Origin: Cerioporus squamosus
Taxonomy: Eukaryota; Basidiomycota; Agaricomycetes; Polyporales; Polyporaceae
Reading direction: 5' to 3'
DNA: 64,000 nt
NCBI GenBank assembly: GCA_022592435.1
Contig: JABYQS010000182.1
Span: forward strand, 1 to 64,000
Below are positions 42,242 through 55,500 of the stretch, one piece after another (positions within the stretch are counted from its first letter, which is position 1; each line of letters begins with the position of its first letter). The notes below the pieces were generated by a model. The model ran no database searches and was not told the DNA's origin. It saw nothing but the letters and a program-made list of their open reading frames with translations. The position numbers and the translations under genes are program-made.

Positions 42242-43331
42242 TTTAGCAAGGAATTAAGTCGCGTCCGAGCGCAGAGGGCACAAGTTGTCGGATCGTGCTC
42301 TGCCAAGTAGATGAGCACAAGAGAGGGCAAGTAGCCAGGGAGGAGCGAAGCTGGCGGGTTGCTGGGACTCGGTGCGGCATGCGGCGAGCCATTATGTATG
42401 CCGGCACGACGATCGTCAAGCCAGGATATCGCTATCCCTGAATTCGAAAGGGCGCTTCATCGACTAGACCTCAGGCTGCCTTTGTTACTATAGGATCCGA
42501 GGGGACTCGAAGGCTGAACGCACGGAAGAGGAGGTAAAGCGAATGCATGAGATCTCCGTCACGGTGCTCGCAGCAAGAAGCCACCTGTGGCAGGTGATCT
42601 TCAGTGGATCCAAGCGGCGCACGCCGTTGTAAGTGGGGGTGATCCATGAGCGTATGGCGAGTCACGGAAGAGCGACTCACTGGAGATCACGCCGTTTCTT
42701 CCGAGGGAAGAAGCGAAGAAGATATCGAATATGCTGAGGTTCGACAATGAATCGTCTGCGCGTCGATGTGGAGCAGAACGAAAGGAGAGTCCACCGATTG
42801 CATGCTTCTTCTTCGGATCTGCCCTGTGGGCGCTTGCAGAGCCTGCCCTCCTGCCCTCGTCCCCGCGCTTCCCGCATCCTCCGGTCGTCCTCCTGTTGCT
42901 AATTCTCGCTTTTCGACCTCACAACCACATGTATACTGTCGCATACGAATAGAAGATTGATTGGGAAAACTCAGATTGGTGCGCGCATGAGCTACAAGAC
43001 CACAGCAGCCCAAACAAGGTAGTGAGTATGCTACTACTGCTGGCGCACAAATCCGCGCTCGTCCGCCGCCTTCGATTTGGCAGCTGTGATGGCGACTTAG
43101 TGTCACGAATGCTTGCCATGACATGTAGGTTACCTGGAGGATAGATAGAGTGAGCACAGCGACACGCAGATGAGGAGAAGAGATGCGCACCGGGAGGCTG
43201 GAGCTGGCCTCGAGAGGCATAAAGTGTCGCGCACCCGGGCCTGTCTGAGGCGTCCTCCTTCCCATCTCCCGCCAGTCCTACAAGGTTGTTGTTGTCCTGG
43301 AAAGGCTGTCTTGTTAATAGCTGATGCATAC
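42242..43331. other. Unassigned upstream region
   Basis: About 1.1 kb between the recombinase start and the unknown gene at 43332. Open frames on both strands (for example 42687-43265 minus) have no recognisable domain and change composition with the DNA. Probably promoter sequence and old element debris. Confidence 0.35.
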
Positions 43332-45552
43332 ATGCCCGCAGAAGGCCAGACGCACCGCAGACCACACGATATGAGCGCAGAAGATCGAGGTCCGCACGAT
43401 CCTCCCTCGCCCGCGCGTCCAGGCCCGCCGAACAAGCGTCCTCGCATGCACACGGTGCCTGGCAACACGCCCGCTCCCGGGGATGCACGGTCGAGGACGG
43501 TGTCCGCGAGTGGGAGTGTGGGACGCGGACACGGGGGTTTCCTCAATCCGTTCGCTCCTCCAAATGCTGGGCGAGTTGGGGGTCCGGCAGCTGTGGATGG
43601 GACTCGACGGGGCGGCACTCCGGGAGCTCAGGCTGCCACAGAAGCCAGTGCTGCTGGTGCAACGCAAGGCGGTCAGGGAGGCCGAGTTAGCGTGGGTGCT
43701 GGAGGACAACGTTCTCAGGGAGGTGAGTTCATGATGACTCACTTGATGTCGTCTCGTGGTCTTAACACGTTTCGCAGTGCCGTCTTTTGCGCAGATGACC
43801 AGCGCAAGTGCGCGCACTGGATCGACGGTACCTGCAGGTGGAGGTAAGTGGGAAGCAGTCTTTCTCAGGCTGGGGCTCCCGGCTGACATACTATGTACCT
43901 AGCGGGTATGTCGAAGCAGGTCAGCGACCAATTCGCTGCAATCAAGCACGATATCAGCGGGATCAAGGAGGCTGTCAAAGAACTCACCGAGGTACGCAGC
44001 TTGGGAGCAGGCCGCCTGCAGAGCTCGATCGAGGCAGCTGCTTCTGTGGCAGCCAGTGCTGCTGCTTCGTTGGAGTCGCTGGGGGTACGGGTGGACGATC
44101 TCGAGTCCTGGGCATTGGGACTCAGCGGGCAGGCCACGGAACTGTCAGCGCGGCTCGACGCGTTGGAAGAACTCGCGCGGGCTGCGCAGGAGGGCGGTGC
44201 GATGATGGACAGCGGCGGCTCCCATGGAGATGCGTCGAGCAGCGCAGCTGCACGAGCCGAGGCTGCGCGGCAGCAGCGTGATAACGCCTTGTATGTACGT
44301 AACCTGTTCGTGAGGTCTGGTATATGTGTCGATGTGGAACTGACGTACTTATGTGATTTGCAGGAGGCCGTGCGCAACTGCATGTATGCCTTCATGGGTA
44401 TCACAAAGGGTGACAAGCTCCCTCAGCCACTCAAGGACGGCCAGTACTGGCTCGAGAAGGCCCAGAAGGTCACGAGCGGGGCGGTTGTCCAGCAGCGACT
44501 GCTCCGCCCGGACTTCGACGCTGCTTGGGGTGTCAACGCGGTTGGCTGGCTCCTCGAGGTTGCTGCGATGATGAAGCAGCGCGTCGTCAGCAGTGAGCAC
44601 ACCGAGTACTCACTCACCCGGGTCACCCAACGCGAACTCACCAGCGCCATCGAGACGGTCTTCAAGAGCATGGTGAAGAAGTGGAACGCGCAGGACCAGA
44701 CCGAGGAGAAGGTGAAGGAGAAGAAGTACATGGACGTACTCAAGAAGCGCAAGCGCAACGTAAGTCATTGTCACAACTGAGGGATCATTCGCTCACCTTA
44801 TGTTTGTCTCGTAGAAGTCAAAGTACCGCCAGGACATCGTCGAGAAGTCGACGGATCCCATCATACAACAGCTCCGCGCGCCGGAACATCAGTACGTCTT
44901 CCAATGGCAATACCAGTCCACGGATCACACCGTGTGGGAGGAAATACCGGGAGCTCTGCCAGGCCCTATTGACCCTACAACAACGGACGAAGATGGCACA
45001 GGTGTGGGTGCCGGTGCCGGTGCAGGCGTGGGTGCAGGTGGAGGTCCTCAGCAGGCGTTGGAGATCATCCGCAGGAAGATCTGGTATTCTCAGCCGCCGG
45101 GGTGGATGACCGATGAGGTGAGTGTCAGTGTTCTCAGTGTGGTGCGAGAAGAACTCACGTACAGTATGCAGACAATCGAACTTCTTGCACGAGTTGATGC
45201 TGAGCATGAGCGTGGTGAGGCCGCGAAGAAGGCGACACAGTCGCGTGGCAACACGTATGTGCCTCGCCGCCGTGGTGAACGCCGCCCGGACGACGACACG
45301 GTCCTGCCGAACCTACGCGGCAGCCACAGCAAGATTTACATACCGCGGTGCATGGTCAGAGCTGAGTGGCTTGCGACTGCGAAGGGTAAGCAGTTTGACT
45401 CCAGCACGTACATCTCGAATGCTGTGATTGTTGAGGCTGGTAACGAGGCGGAAGGAGCAGGAGCTGCTGATGGGAATGATGGGCAACAGGACGGCGCTGG
45501 GAACGAGGAGAATGGGGATCAATACAATGAGGTAGAGGGTGATGATCAGTAG
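43332..45552 (+). CDS. Unknown multi-exon gene converging on CACTA transposase
   Basis: Six exons fit GT-AG introns: about 43332 (or ATG 43371)-43722, 43778-43841, 43903-44290, 44364-44759, 44815-45117 and 45172-45552 (TAG). The protein has a disordered Pro/Arg/Gly-rich N-terminus, an Ala-rich coiled coil (AASVAASAAASLESL, near 44035), a central mixed domain with YAFMGITKGDKLP and DAAWGVNAVGWLLEV (44385-44570), a Lys-rich segment, a Gly/Ala-rich VGAGAGAG linker and a C-terminal block with SKIYIPRCMVRAEWLA (near 45330) and an acidic tail. I do not recognise a named domain. It ends only 35 bases from the stop of the opposite-strand transposase, so the two form a convergent pair and could share an element. 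Confidence 0.65.
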
Positions 45553-45587
45553 GTACGAGAACATGTATAATATGCCGGTGCAATCAG

Positions 45588-48500
45588 TCAAAATCTTGCT
45601 CGTCATGTTCGTCGTTACCATCATCTTCTGGCTCCTCGGCATCCTGTGTGATCGTCAGCATCAAATGCGGCACAAGAGATAAGGATGGCATGGTTTACGT
45701 GGCACAGCGACATCGTGACCCACAGTTGCTTGAGGCGATATGGTACCAATGCGAGGGCAAAATGCCCTGAGAACTGCAGCATGTTGATCACCTGTGGAGG
45801 CCCAAGCTGCGCGCCCTTCCACGTGTCGATGCCAAGGTCTGTAGCGCTGCGGAACGATCAGAAAGTCGGTGCGAAAGCGGCCAATGAAGTGCGGACACTC
45901 ACTGAATGTTCCAGGGCATCTCCGCAGCATGGGGGCTGGGAATGAATGCGCGTACGATTGCGACATGAGCAGTCATGAGCTCGTGTGCAGGGGAATACTG
46001 TGAGACCCGCAGAAGCCGTTCGATGCGAACGGCCTCACGCCCATTGATGTAGCCGTACATATACTTCTTGCCGCGATGTGTGGACGCAGTGCCGTATCGC
46101 ACGCCAGCGATGGTAACATAAGCATATGAGCAAATGTCACTGGCGGTGAATCGGGCTCCGGGCAGATTGAGGGGCGCAGTTTCAGTGATGAGCGGGAACT
46201 TGTCCTGCCAGAGGTCGCGCAGATGACTGAACACCGGGAGATAGAGGTCCTCCCGATGCAGGGTGGCCTTCTGGGATTGGGCGGGATAGCGGACCAGCTC
46301 TGTGAAACATGTCAGAGTATAAAGTGACGTTCCCGGGTGCTCTGAACACATACCACCACCATCCTCTGCAGACATTGATGCGAGCATTGTCAGAAGAGTG
46401 CCGCGCTCTTTGCCCGACTGCTTGTGGCTCTGCAGATACTTGCGTAGATCTGCGATTGAGGCACGATCCTCGTTGGTCTGCTCATCTCCGAGGCTCTCAA
46501 GGTGGAGAATCTGATTGACAGTATCAGACGGCTGCTGCACTGTCCAATCAAGAGGACGTACCAGATCGTATATCAGCTGTACTTTCATCCACATGCGCAT
46601 CATGGTCGCCTCCAGCTCGCCGGGATGTCCGTTGTGTCTAACGCGTGAGAGGAAGCCGTTGAAGCGTTCGTATGGGTACGTCCACCAAGCATAGACGGGG
46701 CCTAGGCGGTGGATCCAGATTGTGAGGTGGCTGAGGAGATGGAAGTACGGGGTCAGATGTGCACGCATGCGCGCCCATGCCCGACATGCCCATGAGTGGA
46801 AGTTCGCGGCGCGGTTGCTTTCCTGGACAGTGATAGAGCGTGAGCCGAAGATGCGCAGCGAGACGAGCCAGAGCAGAACTGTTGTGTAGTGTGTGCTGTA
46901 GTTCCGGTCCATCTTTGAGTTGTCGATGTACTCTGCATAGTCCGTGGTCAGGTCGCCGTTGTCTGCAGCGTTGGCATGACGCCGCTGGTTCACAAGACCC
47001 TCGACACGCTGCTTGTTGGTGCTGAGCTTCTCACGGGCACTCGGTGATGGTGCATCTTCGTCCGGGATTTCGCCATCCTTCTGCCAGCTGACATAGAGCG
47101 CGACAGCTAGAACAGTGCAGAGATTGCGGAACTCGTCCGCCTTGGCAGCTCCCGAGGTGATCTGCAAAGCATCTCATCATTCCCGTCATCACAAGATAGT
47201 CACGATCGCACGCACACCGCTAGGAACACGTCCCGCATCGCCTGGCCACCAAACGGACTCCAGGAACTCATTGAATTTCTCCTCGGGTTTGTCCTTGCTG
47301 TTCCGCTTTGTGAACATCCCGGAGCCATACAGCAGGTTCTGCATGACATGCTTTGCCTCACCTGCATGGTGATCAGTAGCGCAGGTGCCGCGGCAAAGCC
47401 ATAAGACATACCGAGATACGCCGCATGCATCTTGTCCGGTGGCCCGTTGCTTGCCGGCCACCAACCGGGCAAAAGGTTGAGAATCGACCATCGGATGCCT
47501 CGGCGGTTTGCAATCTCCTCGCGCGAGGCTTGGTCCTTGAAACGCGCTCGAAAGGCATACTTGAGGTAGCGTCCCTCGCTCCGGTAATCAAAATCTGCAG
47601 GGTCAGAGTCAGCATCAACATGCTGTGCGCAAAAGCGACGCACTCTCGGGGTCGTAGCACTTCTCATCGACGAGGGAATGAAAGGGCTTCTTGCACACGG
47701 GGCACATGAACAGCTTCGATGTGTGCCCCTTCAGTCCTGTGGTCTTGCGGCTTGCAGGTAAGTCAGACGCCAGGATGCAGACGTTGACGTGCACTGGGGA
47801 TAGCTCCTTCTCGCCAGCGAGCTTCATCAGGGAGCCTACATGTCCATCAGGATGCAAAGACGGGTATACATCCTGAACACATTTACCTGAGTACAGCTGA
47901 CGAGCCTCGAGGACGAACGGCTCCAACACGGAGTTGAGCTGCTCGAGAGATGGCTCGTCTGGACCCGGAATGATGGCGACAAGGATGGTCTCCTCAAGGA
48001 GGAAACGCTTCGCCCGAGGATTGTTGCAGATCGTAGCATAAATTGCCCCAACCGAGTATTTGCCTCGCTTCAAGCCGCGGAACCTGAAGTGGTCGTGAGC
48101 TTCGCGCAAAAGAGCTTCGGAAGGGACGTACCAGTCAATGTTGAACATAAGTATCAAGCCCATTGGCAGCGCAACGAACCGCTGCTGGAGATCGTCGACG
48201 TCGACATCCTCCACCTCCCATCGCCCTCCCCGACGCCGTTGCAACCCAGCCATGACTGCGTTCCAGCCCCATCCATCAAACATGTCCTGCATGCGGAAGT
48301 TGGGATCATGACTGCCTGGCCAGTCTTCCTGCGGTATCGGCCCCTTGTGCCCAGGCTTGTCGTGCTCTTGTCGCCATGCGTTCAGCTCCGTGGGCTTCCC
48401 AGGCCGCAGGAGGATGCGCTGGAGTTCCTGCTTCAGCGAGGTAGTCGGTAGAATCCTGGTCGGACGACGCCTCTTCTTGCCGTCAGATAGTGTCTTGACG

Positions 48501-49942
48501 TCGTAGAGAGTACCCGAGCAACCAGGTTGTGCACAGCTAGAGTGACCCAGCTTGTATAGCTCAGAGGGGTGATGTCGGTACCAGCATTTGTCGCACAAGA
48601 AGAAGTACGTGATACGCTGATCAGGATCGACACCGAGACATCGTTCAACGGTGCGGAGTGTCACAGCCATCTTGTCAAGGCCAGGGATCTGAGCAGCGGG
48701 GCAGCGTTGAGCCATCGACGCGTAGTTGCTGCGCATGCTCGTGAGGAAGTGCGAGATGCCATCCTTAGTCGTGCCATGGAAGGTTGCCGAGACGAACGCT
48801 TGTACGTAGGCACGGCGCAGGAGGGGATCCTCGCGGAACGCAGGAGGCAGCTGGTCTTCACGGAAGGCGGCGGCATCATTGTCATTGTCGTCGTCGTCAT
48901 CGTTGCCGTAGAGGTCTTCGCCACGGGCATATAGCGGGTCGTTCTCGTCAATAGCTATGGAGTTGTCGTCCTCTGCAGGCGCTGGATCTCCAGAAGGACC
49001 GGTAGGATCGTCGGCGTCGTCGGTAGGATCGTCGGCGTCGTCGAAGTCAAAGAACTGGACCTGTTCCTCAGAGCTGCCCTCGCTGAAGTCGTCGTCGTTC
49101 CAATCCTGCTCGAAGTCATCGTTCAGCGGTTCAAAGAGGTCCCGCGCGTTGACCTCAGACCATTCATAGGAAGGAGGGGTGCCTGGAGCGTTGAGCTGAG
49201 CCTCAGACGGAGGACGAGAATGGTGCGCAGAGTCTGGGGAGATAGGTCGCTCCGGCGATGCAGCGTGATCTTCTTCGTGCCCGGCAGACCACGCCTCGTC
49301 GTATTCTATCATGCGGTAGTCATCGTAGTCGTCGTAGTCGTCATAGAGCTCTTGAGGATCCTCAGCAGGGCCAGGATTGTCGTAGTCGCTGCCTCCATGA
49401 TCATCGATCATGATACCAGAGTCATCAAGTCCGAGTTGGTCGCCAGAGTCCTCAGACAGATAGTCGGGTTCCCTAGGAATGTCGTCCAGCAGCAGGCCGT
49501 CATCCAGCATGAGATCGTCTTGCAGCACCATCACGTCGTCCAGCAGAACCTCCTCCTCCGGCACGAACAGAGCCTCGTCATCCACCTGCCCTGCATCCTC
49601 GACCGGCTCACCAAGTCCTCCACGACCGCCCGCAGCGCCCTGCTCTTCCTCCTCGCCGTTGTCTGGCTCAATGTCTTGGACGCGCGAAGCCCGACTTGCA
49701 ACAGGCTGATCCTCGGCAGGAACACCGGGGCACGGACCTTGAAACCCAGCTCCGCGCCAGAGAGCCGTGTTCTTGGCGAGCTCTTCGTCCGAGGACACGC
49801 GACCGTGCGCGCGGTCGACGCGGGCTTGGTGTTCCATATGTCGCTGGATCGTCTTGCGCACTTGCATGCCGTCTTGCACTTGAGGGCGCTGTCGACATGT
49901 GCGGCATGGGCAGAGATAGCGATGTTTACAAGGGTCGGGCAT
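45588..49942 (-). CDS. CACTA (En/Spm, Tnp2-like) transposase, complete
   Basis: Read leftward from MPDPCKHRY at 49942. Exon 1 (to 47644) has a Cys-rich N-terminus (CPCRTC...H), a long acidic disordered region with DYDDYDDY runs, then the Tnp2-type core: KCWYRHHPSELY, FRMQDMFDGWGW, GLILMFNIDWYVP, ILVAIIPGPDEPSLEQLN, and a CPVCKKPFH finger. The next exons give WSILNLLPGWWPASNGPPDKMHAAYLG and GEAKHVMQNLLYGSG, and 47161-46362 the WWTYPYERFNGFL and HNGHPGELEATMMRMWM segments typical of the C-terminal (DUF4218-like) part. A last acidic exon ends TGA at 45590-45588. Introns are 50-75 bases with GT-AG ends. About 1,350 residues by my tally with no internal stop. An upstream ATG at 50104 is in frame but adds only Thr-rich sequence. 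Confidence 0.85.
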
Positions 49943-50709
49943 AGTGGTTATGTGAATGGGGAAAGGATGTATTGTTGTCGACGCGGTGCGTATGTGCGGG
50001 GACGTCGTGGTCGTATTACAAGGAGACGTACGCGCCCGCGTACGCATTGGGAGATCGGCGCCTAACTGCTCGTCGATCTCGAGAAGAATCATGTCCGATG
50101 CCAATCCCTGACGATCCGATTCCTACTCCATCCCTCCTCGTAGTTTTCTTCGGTTCTTCCTCCAGAAGAACGAGGGGTGATCTCCAGTGACTGAAGTGAT
50201 GGACCAAGTCCTCCCGAAGAATACCATTCAGCACCCTTGCGATCTTCTGGCGCAAGGCGAAGTCGTTTCGCGACGATCGTGCCGCGGCCCGCCGCATGCC
50301 GGCACTCCCCACCGAAACTCACATGCGTGTCGGCGCCATGACCGGTAAGTATCTCAGGTCTGCTAGGCGATAGATACTTATGTCACCGCCGCGGTCGCAT
50401 ACTATACATGTGATGAAAGCCCGCTTTCTTGCAATCTTATGCCAGGGAGCGGTGGGGATCACGCGAAGCGGTTGAATTTCGATGGCAAGTCGGATCGTTT
50501 CTCTCGATAGGTATAAGCGTGCGGAAATGACAACTAACTCTAGGCTGAGACTACCTTTGGCTCAAAGAGCATCATGCCAATCAATTGAACTTGCGTCGAA
50601 CAGCACTCTACATACGTACAAAACGCATCAGCGGCAGAGATAAACGCTTGGGTTGTATTCCTTAACAAATTGAGGAAATAATGACGCGAATCAGAACGGT
50701 ATACACACT
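49943..50709. other. 5' region of CACTA transposase, no gene
   Basis: About 770 bases holding the promoter of the leftward transposase. A small inverted pair AAGTATCT/AGATACTT occurs at 50344-50383. I found no terminal inverted repeat beginning CACTA to mark the element end. Confidence 0.4.
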
Positions 50710-52567
50710 TCATGTATACGCGAGACTAGCCCAGGTAGTGATGGCGCCAACAGCGGCCAACGAGGAAAGCTGGAGCCAACCGGTGCCGCCTCCGATATCC
50801 GGGCCGACGTCAGCTTGCGTCACCATGTCCTCGTCGACTGTATTCTGGCGTCCGCGACCGTGAGGCCTATTCACGGTGGAAGGGCAAGGCATGGTCTCGC
50901 CTGGGTGTGGACAGGTGGACGAACACTCGTCATTGCCATACTTAGCGAGAGAAGGAAGGACATACCACGCACCCGTCGCCTCCAAGTGCGTCCCAATCTT
51001 GGAGAGGCTATCGCTATCATCGGGGACACCTGGGTTCCTCGTCGTAGGGGTGGCGGTACAAGTGGCCTTGGAATGACCACGCATGGGCTGCCTACACGTT
51101 CTACAGCATGGGCGACGACGTTGCGGCTCGGTCGAGACCCCCTTTTCCACCACCGCATCCTGAATCTGCAGCGTTGACATCACAATCGCTAGATCCGTTT
51201 CGCGTGACTCTGCGGAACGCGCAACCAGGGGGCTTCTGCATGCGCTTCGTTGGATACCCGTGGACGGGGATACCAGAGCCGGCCGCATACCGTCAGAGAC
51301 ATCTGCGTGCCGGGACGAGTTATTCAAAGAGCGCATATATATGAACTCATAGTCAAGTTTACTCACCTGACATGTGCTTCCCCGCTGCCCACGCAAATCC
51401 AAGCGCTCTGAGCCTGCTGAGATCTCCTTCCGCCAAAAGGAAGATGACACCTTGAGCCAAGCAATCGACTCGTCGGAATGCGGGGCGTGTACGGCGCGAA
51501 AAGAGCGGTTTGATATCATTCCTAACTCGTATATGTCATCTGCCAGTTCGTAACCGCGTTTCTCTTGGCATGAACTCACAAGTAATCGGTTGTCAGTACT
51601 CTGTTCTTCCGCACGCGATCGTACACAACGTAGAGCGCCGGCTCGGGCTGACAACTTTCAAGAGCCGAGTGTCTGGCGAGGACTGCCAGGGTGTGGTCGC
51701 TGGAGATATCAACGCGGTCTGAATCCGAGAGTGCGTCGGAGGCTTGGTTTATGATACTGGAACAATGCCTCCCGACGGACTCGCTAGACGTCACAAGCAC
51801 GATGGGAGGCCACTCCGGAAACGCCCCGAGGGCAGGGCTGGGTAATCCGAAGGTGAGATGCATATGTGCAGCCTCTGCTAGCAGTGATTCCAACACACCT
51901 TGAGGAATACAAGGAGGGGAGCGGGGTGTACCACCGTTCGGGCATGACAGGACGGATCAACTGAACAGTGAACGGAGGTGGAGGTGGAGGAGAAGAAGAA
52001 CCGAGCGACGAGGAGCCTCAGTCTGAGGACAACAATGAACCGTGGGAACGGGTGTGCTTCCTCCCTCAGCCTGAATCTATTGAGGTCTCTGACTTACTGG
52101 TAAGTAGCAACAGAGGTTGCTGTCGCGTATAAAGATGGATGGACAATGGTAAACCTGAACTTACAATTGCCCTATATGGACGTATCTGACGAAAGATAAG
52201 CACGCGCTTATCTCCTCCCCGCTGCTTTTTCGCAACTCACCGCGCCCTGCCTCCGAGTCCCACCACCGTTCGACGCATCCCAAACGCATCCTTCCGATCA
52301 TATCAACATGGGAGAATGTGTTCAGGTATGTACAAACTGTGAAGTATACTATGTTGTATACACCGCGTACAAGGTGTCCTGACATAGTACCAGCTGCTTC
52401 ACCCTCAGCTCCAAGTCGGCCTCCTGCCACGTACCGTTCCCGCACCAGCCAAAACGTAACGTGATTCGCTCAAGAAAGCGCTGATTTGGCTTGATACTTG
52501 CCAGCGGACCCTCTGATGACTCAGATGACTTCGCCGCCCCTGTGCGCTCTAAGTTGCTTTGCATCAT
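50710..52567 (-). CDS. Unknown multi-exon gene, possible tail-anchored protein
   Basis: Read leftward: exon around 52567-52390 (LERITLRFGWCGNGTWQE), 52280-52161 (GCVERWWDSEAGRGELR), 51896-51597 (AEAAHMHLTFGLPSP, ALYVVYDRVRKNRVL), 51556-51368 (DDIYELGMISNRSFRAVH, SIAWLKVSSSFWRKE), and 51300-50710 (a C-x2-C...H...C segment CCRTCRQPMRGHSKATC, then acidic sequence). The last 22 residues (WLQLSSLAAVGAITTWASLAYT) are hydrophobic and could be a membrane anchor. Donors and acceptors at the junctions fit GT-AG. I do not recognise the family. Exon limits and the start are tentative. Confidence 0.45.
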
Positions 52568-55500
52568 GTATATTCTTCTCTAGCGAGAAGTCTAACCTCG
52601 GCACTATCGACGAACTACGAAATCATAGGCATTTGTGCCTCCGTCGGATCAGTTATGCTCACAGCTTTGGCTGCTGGAGGTGGACGAGGTGCTGGAGTCG
52701 ACTCCGCTAGCGCGCTTGATGAACTTCCTCGGAGGCTTCGTGACGAGGCATCGAAGAGTTTGACTCGCATCGCGAGTTCCGTGATTTCTGCAGCATGTTT
52801 ACAGATAGCCTTTCTGACGACTAGAAGGGAACACAGCAAGACAGGGACGACGAGAACATGCGCTGATGTCAAAATCCGAACCTTGAACCATCCCCCAGCA
52901 CGGCGATCGAACCGTCATCTCGGAGGAGCCTACACCCTATGACGGGTAAGTTGCGTGCCTCAGCCGGGAAAGTGCCCAGAGGAGACCATCCCCTCCGGGG
53001 AACACGGCTTCTGTCCGCGGACAGCGCGCTGCGCATTCATGCTCGTACAAAGGCTACGTCCTCGATATCGTGTCCAGTGCCCATTCAATGGTACCGACCC
53101 CCACTGACACTGACTCGAGTACACGAGCAGATCATCCGCTCCGAGTACCACTTGCTCAATCTTCGGTTGCGGAGTGACACTCTTCAATGTTCACGCGCAC
53201 GACTTCAGACGTGCGAATACTACTGTACAGCCCACCGCACTGGCATGCGCGACACCGCCGGGCAGCTTGCGAGCCTCTGCGAACCGTGCTGCGTCCCAGT
53301 AAGCGCCTTGGCTCTACTGTGGCATTGCGAGGTGCTGACAGCGGTAGTCTTGTAGTACGACTTGAGCAAAACCCTCTAGTAGTCATGTTCAAGCTCCAAA
53401 ATAACCACATTCAATAATGGTATGTTCCGACTGTACGTTCACTCGAGGGGTACTCTGAGTACAAATACTGCAACGCAGGTGCGTTGCGGCGAGGTCGCCC
53501 GTGCGAGAGCATGGAAGAGGATGCAGCCGCGAGACGCCAAGTTCACAGTTGCTCAGCCACGGCAACTTACCTGAGCTTACGATGCATGGTATAAGGCGAA
53601 CACGCCTGACTCCGAATCGTAACTGAAACTTCGAACTTGCGACAGCAAGACTGAGCTCAAGGACCTGAAGAGAGCGCTGTCGACCTATATAGGTACGTTT
53701 GTACGTTGCTCGACCGTGCAGCATGAGTGTCGTAACTCTAGGTCCGAGTGGATCAGTTACGCACATCTCCAACTCACTGCCTGCGTGGGCAGTACGACAA
53801 GGGAACATTGTCGAGCCCCGTTGAGCACTGATATCCGAAGGCTGACTCCGGAGCGCGCGGGGGAGCTCGGTGTCAGACCAGCCTCTTGATCTGGACAGTA
53901 CGGTACACGCGGGATTTCACAAAACCCCGCTTCATATGGAAGAGGATTCGCTTGACTCAACGTTGATTCGTAGTACTAGCAGGGTGCGGCTTGACAATGC
54001 GAACAACAGGTGCGAAGCTGCACGGGGCTTATACAGGTCGAACCTCGGCTGTCTGCACCCCGACGCTGGACACCTCTGGATCGAGCAGCCCTCTGGGTCG
54101 GTTAGATTTGCGGTCTGTGGTATTGTCCCACCACCTTGCATCTCCTGTACATGTCGGTAAGTCATCAGTACGTCGCCTGATCTATCGATTGTCTGCTGAG
54201 CACTAGTCGTCTCGTTGGACTCGGAAGGGCGACTTCCACGATCAGGTATAGGAAGACGCGCCGCAAACCGAGGCGGCTGCCGCCGCTGGCAAGCTCTCGG
54301 GAAGCAATGAGACGTGTGAGTATGCGGCCCCGACCGAGCGTCGCATAGCTCGTGTAACATAGTACTAACCTGAGGCTTGGTGTCGCGTGCTAGCAGGTAC
54401 AGCTCATTGCGATCGTCTTGCGGAACAGGCTGTGGGGCAAGATATATCCCGGGCTCCTATCCCGCGCATACAATGCCATGTACGAGCCTTTCGCACATGG
54501 ACATATTTTGTCTTGACTTACCTGCTTGGCCCTGTACTTCAGCCATTCTCACGCATCTGAAGGCCGCTCACAGAGACCCGCAACACCACGGGCAGCATGT
54601 TTTTGGCTGAGCTGTTGAGCTGGATTGCGTCTACCAAGACACACTAGTACGTACGGTGGCCGTCCATGTCGTCGGGCATGACATTGATTATGATTGGCTT
54701 GTAGCACGACTCGTCCCGCAGCGGGGCGAATGGAGCTTCGAGTAGCGGTTTTGAGGTCGGATGGGTCGTCCAGCACGACCGCGACGTCTCGTATGATGAT
54801 GGCGGCAGCGGCGGACAACACTCAGGGCGCGGGATGGCGGTGAAAGGGAAGAGAGAACCAGGGCGGCGTCGATCCGCCTCGCGACTTCCTTGCCAAACCC
54901 ACTGCCCGCCTTCTGTACTAGAGCGTCCAGCCTGCGGGCGAGTCGCGAAAGGTGCCACACGCTTCTCAATGGCGGCATATCGCGACGTCAACGAGTGCTG
55001 TACAGTCGCTCTCCCGTACCCTCTCTGTTCGCGACGCGCTGACGGCTTTATCCTACCACATAAGTAGTAGCCCTGATACTGGCAAGCCTCCAGCCCATGC
55101 ACAAGAAGAGCGAAATGATCTTGTTCTGCAGGAGTCTAGTTGCACTGGCATGACGTTCGGTGAGTGGTGAGCTGAGGCGTTGGCTATGCGTTTGCGCTGA
55201 TGTGGTTGTCTACTATGGTAGAGACGCAGACTGGATTCGTACTGGACGTCCCACTCGCACCTCGAAAGTCCATCGGCCGCGTCTCACTCTAGACTTGTGC
55301 TCACCACACAGGGGCAGATTGCTCGAGCACGGTCCGCGTCCTCGTAAGTACATCGGCACTCTTGATTGATATCCTGACGGACTGACGATTCCATGTCCTC
55401 GCAGATCTCGCGACCGAAGCTGCGTTCGAGTCGGCGGACATCGGGCAGTCTTACCGGGCGCAATGGATGATTCGGTGAGTGGCAATATTCTCCGACTTGC

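Noticed and set aside
42226..50735. A CACTA element bounded by CACTACTAGTAG at 42.2 kb and GTAGTG at 50.73 kb
   Set aside because: Only six bases match at the right side and the left palindrome lies by the recombinase gene; no target duplication.
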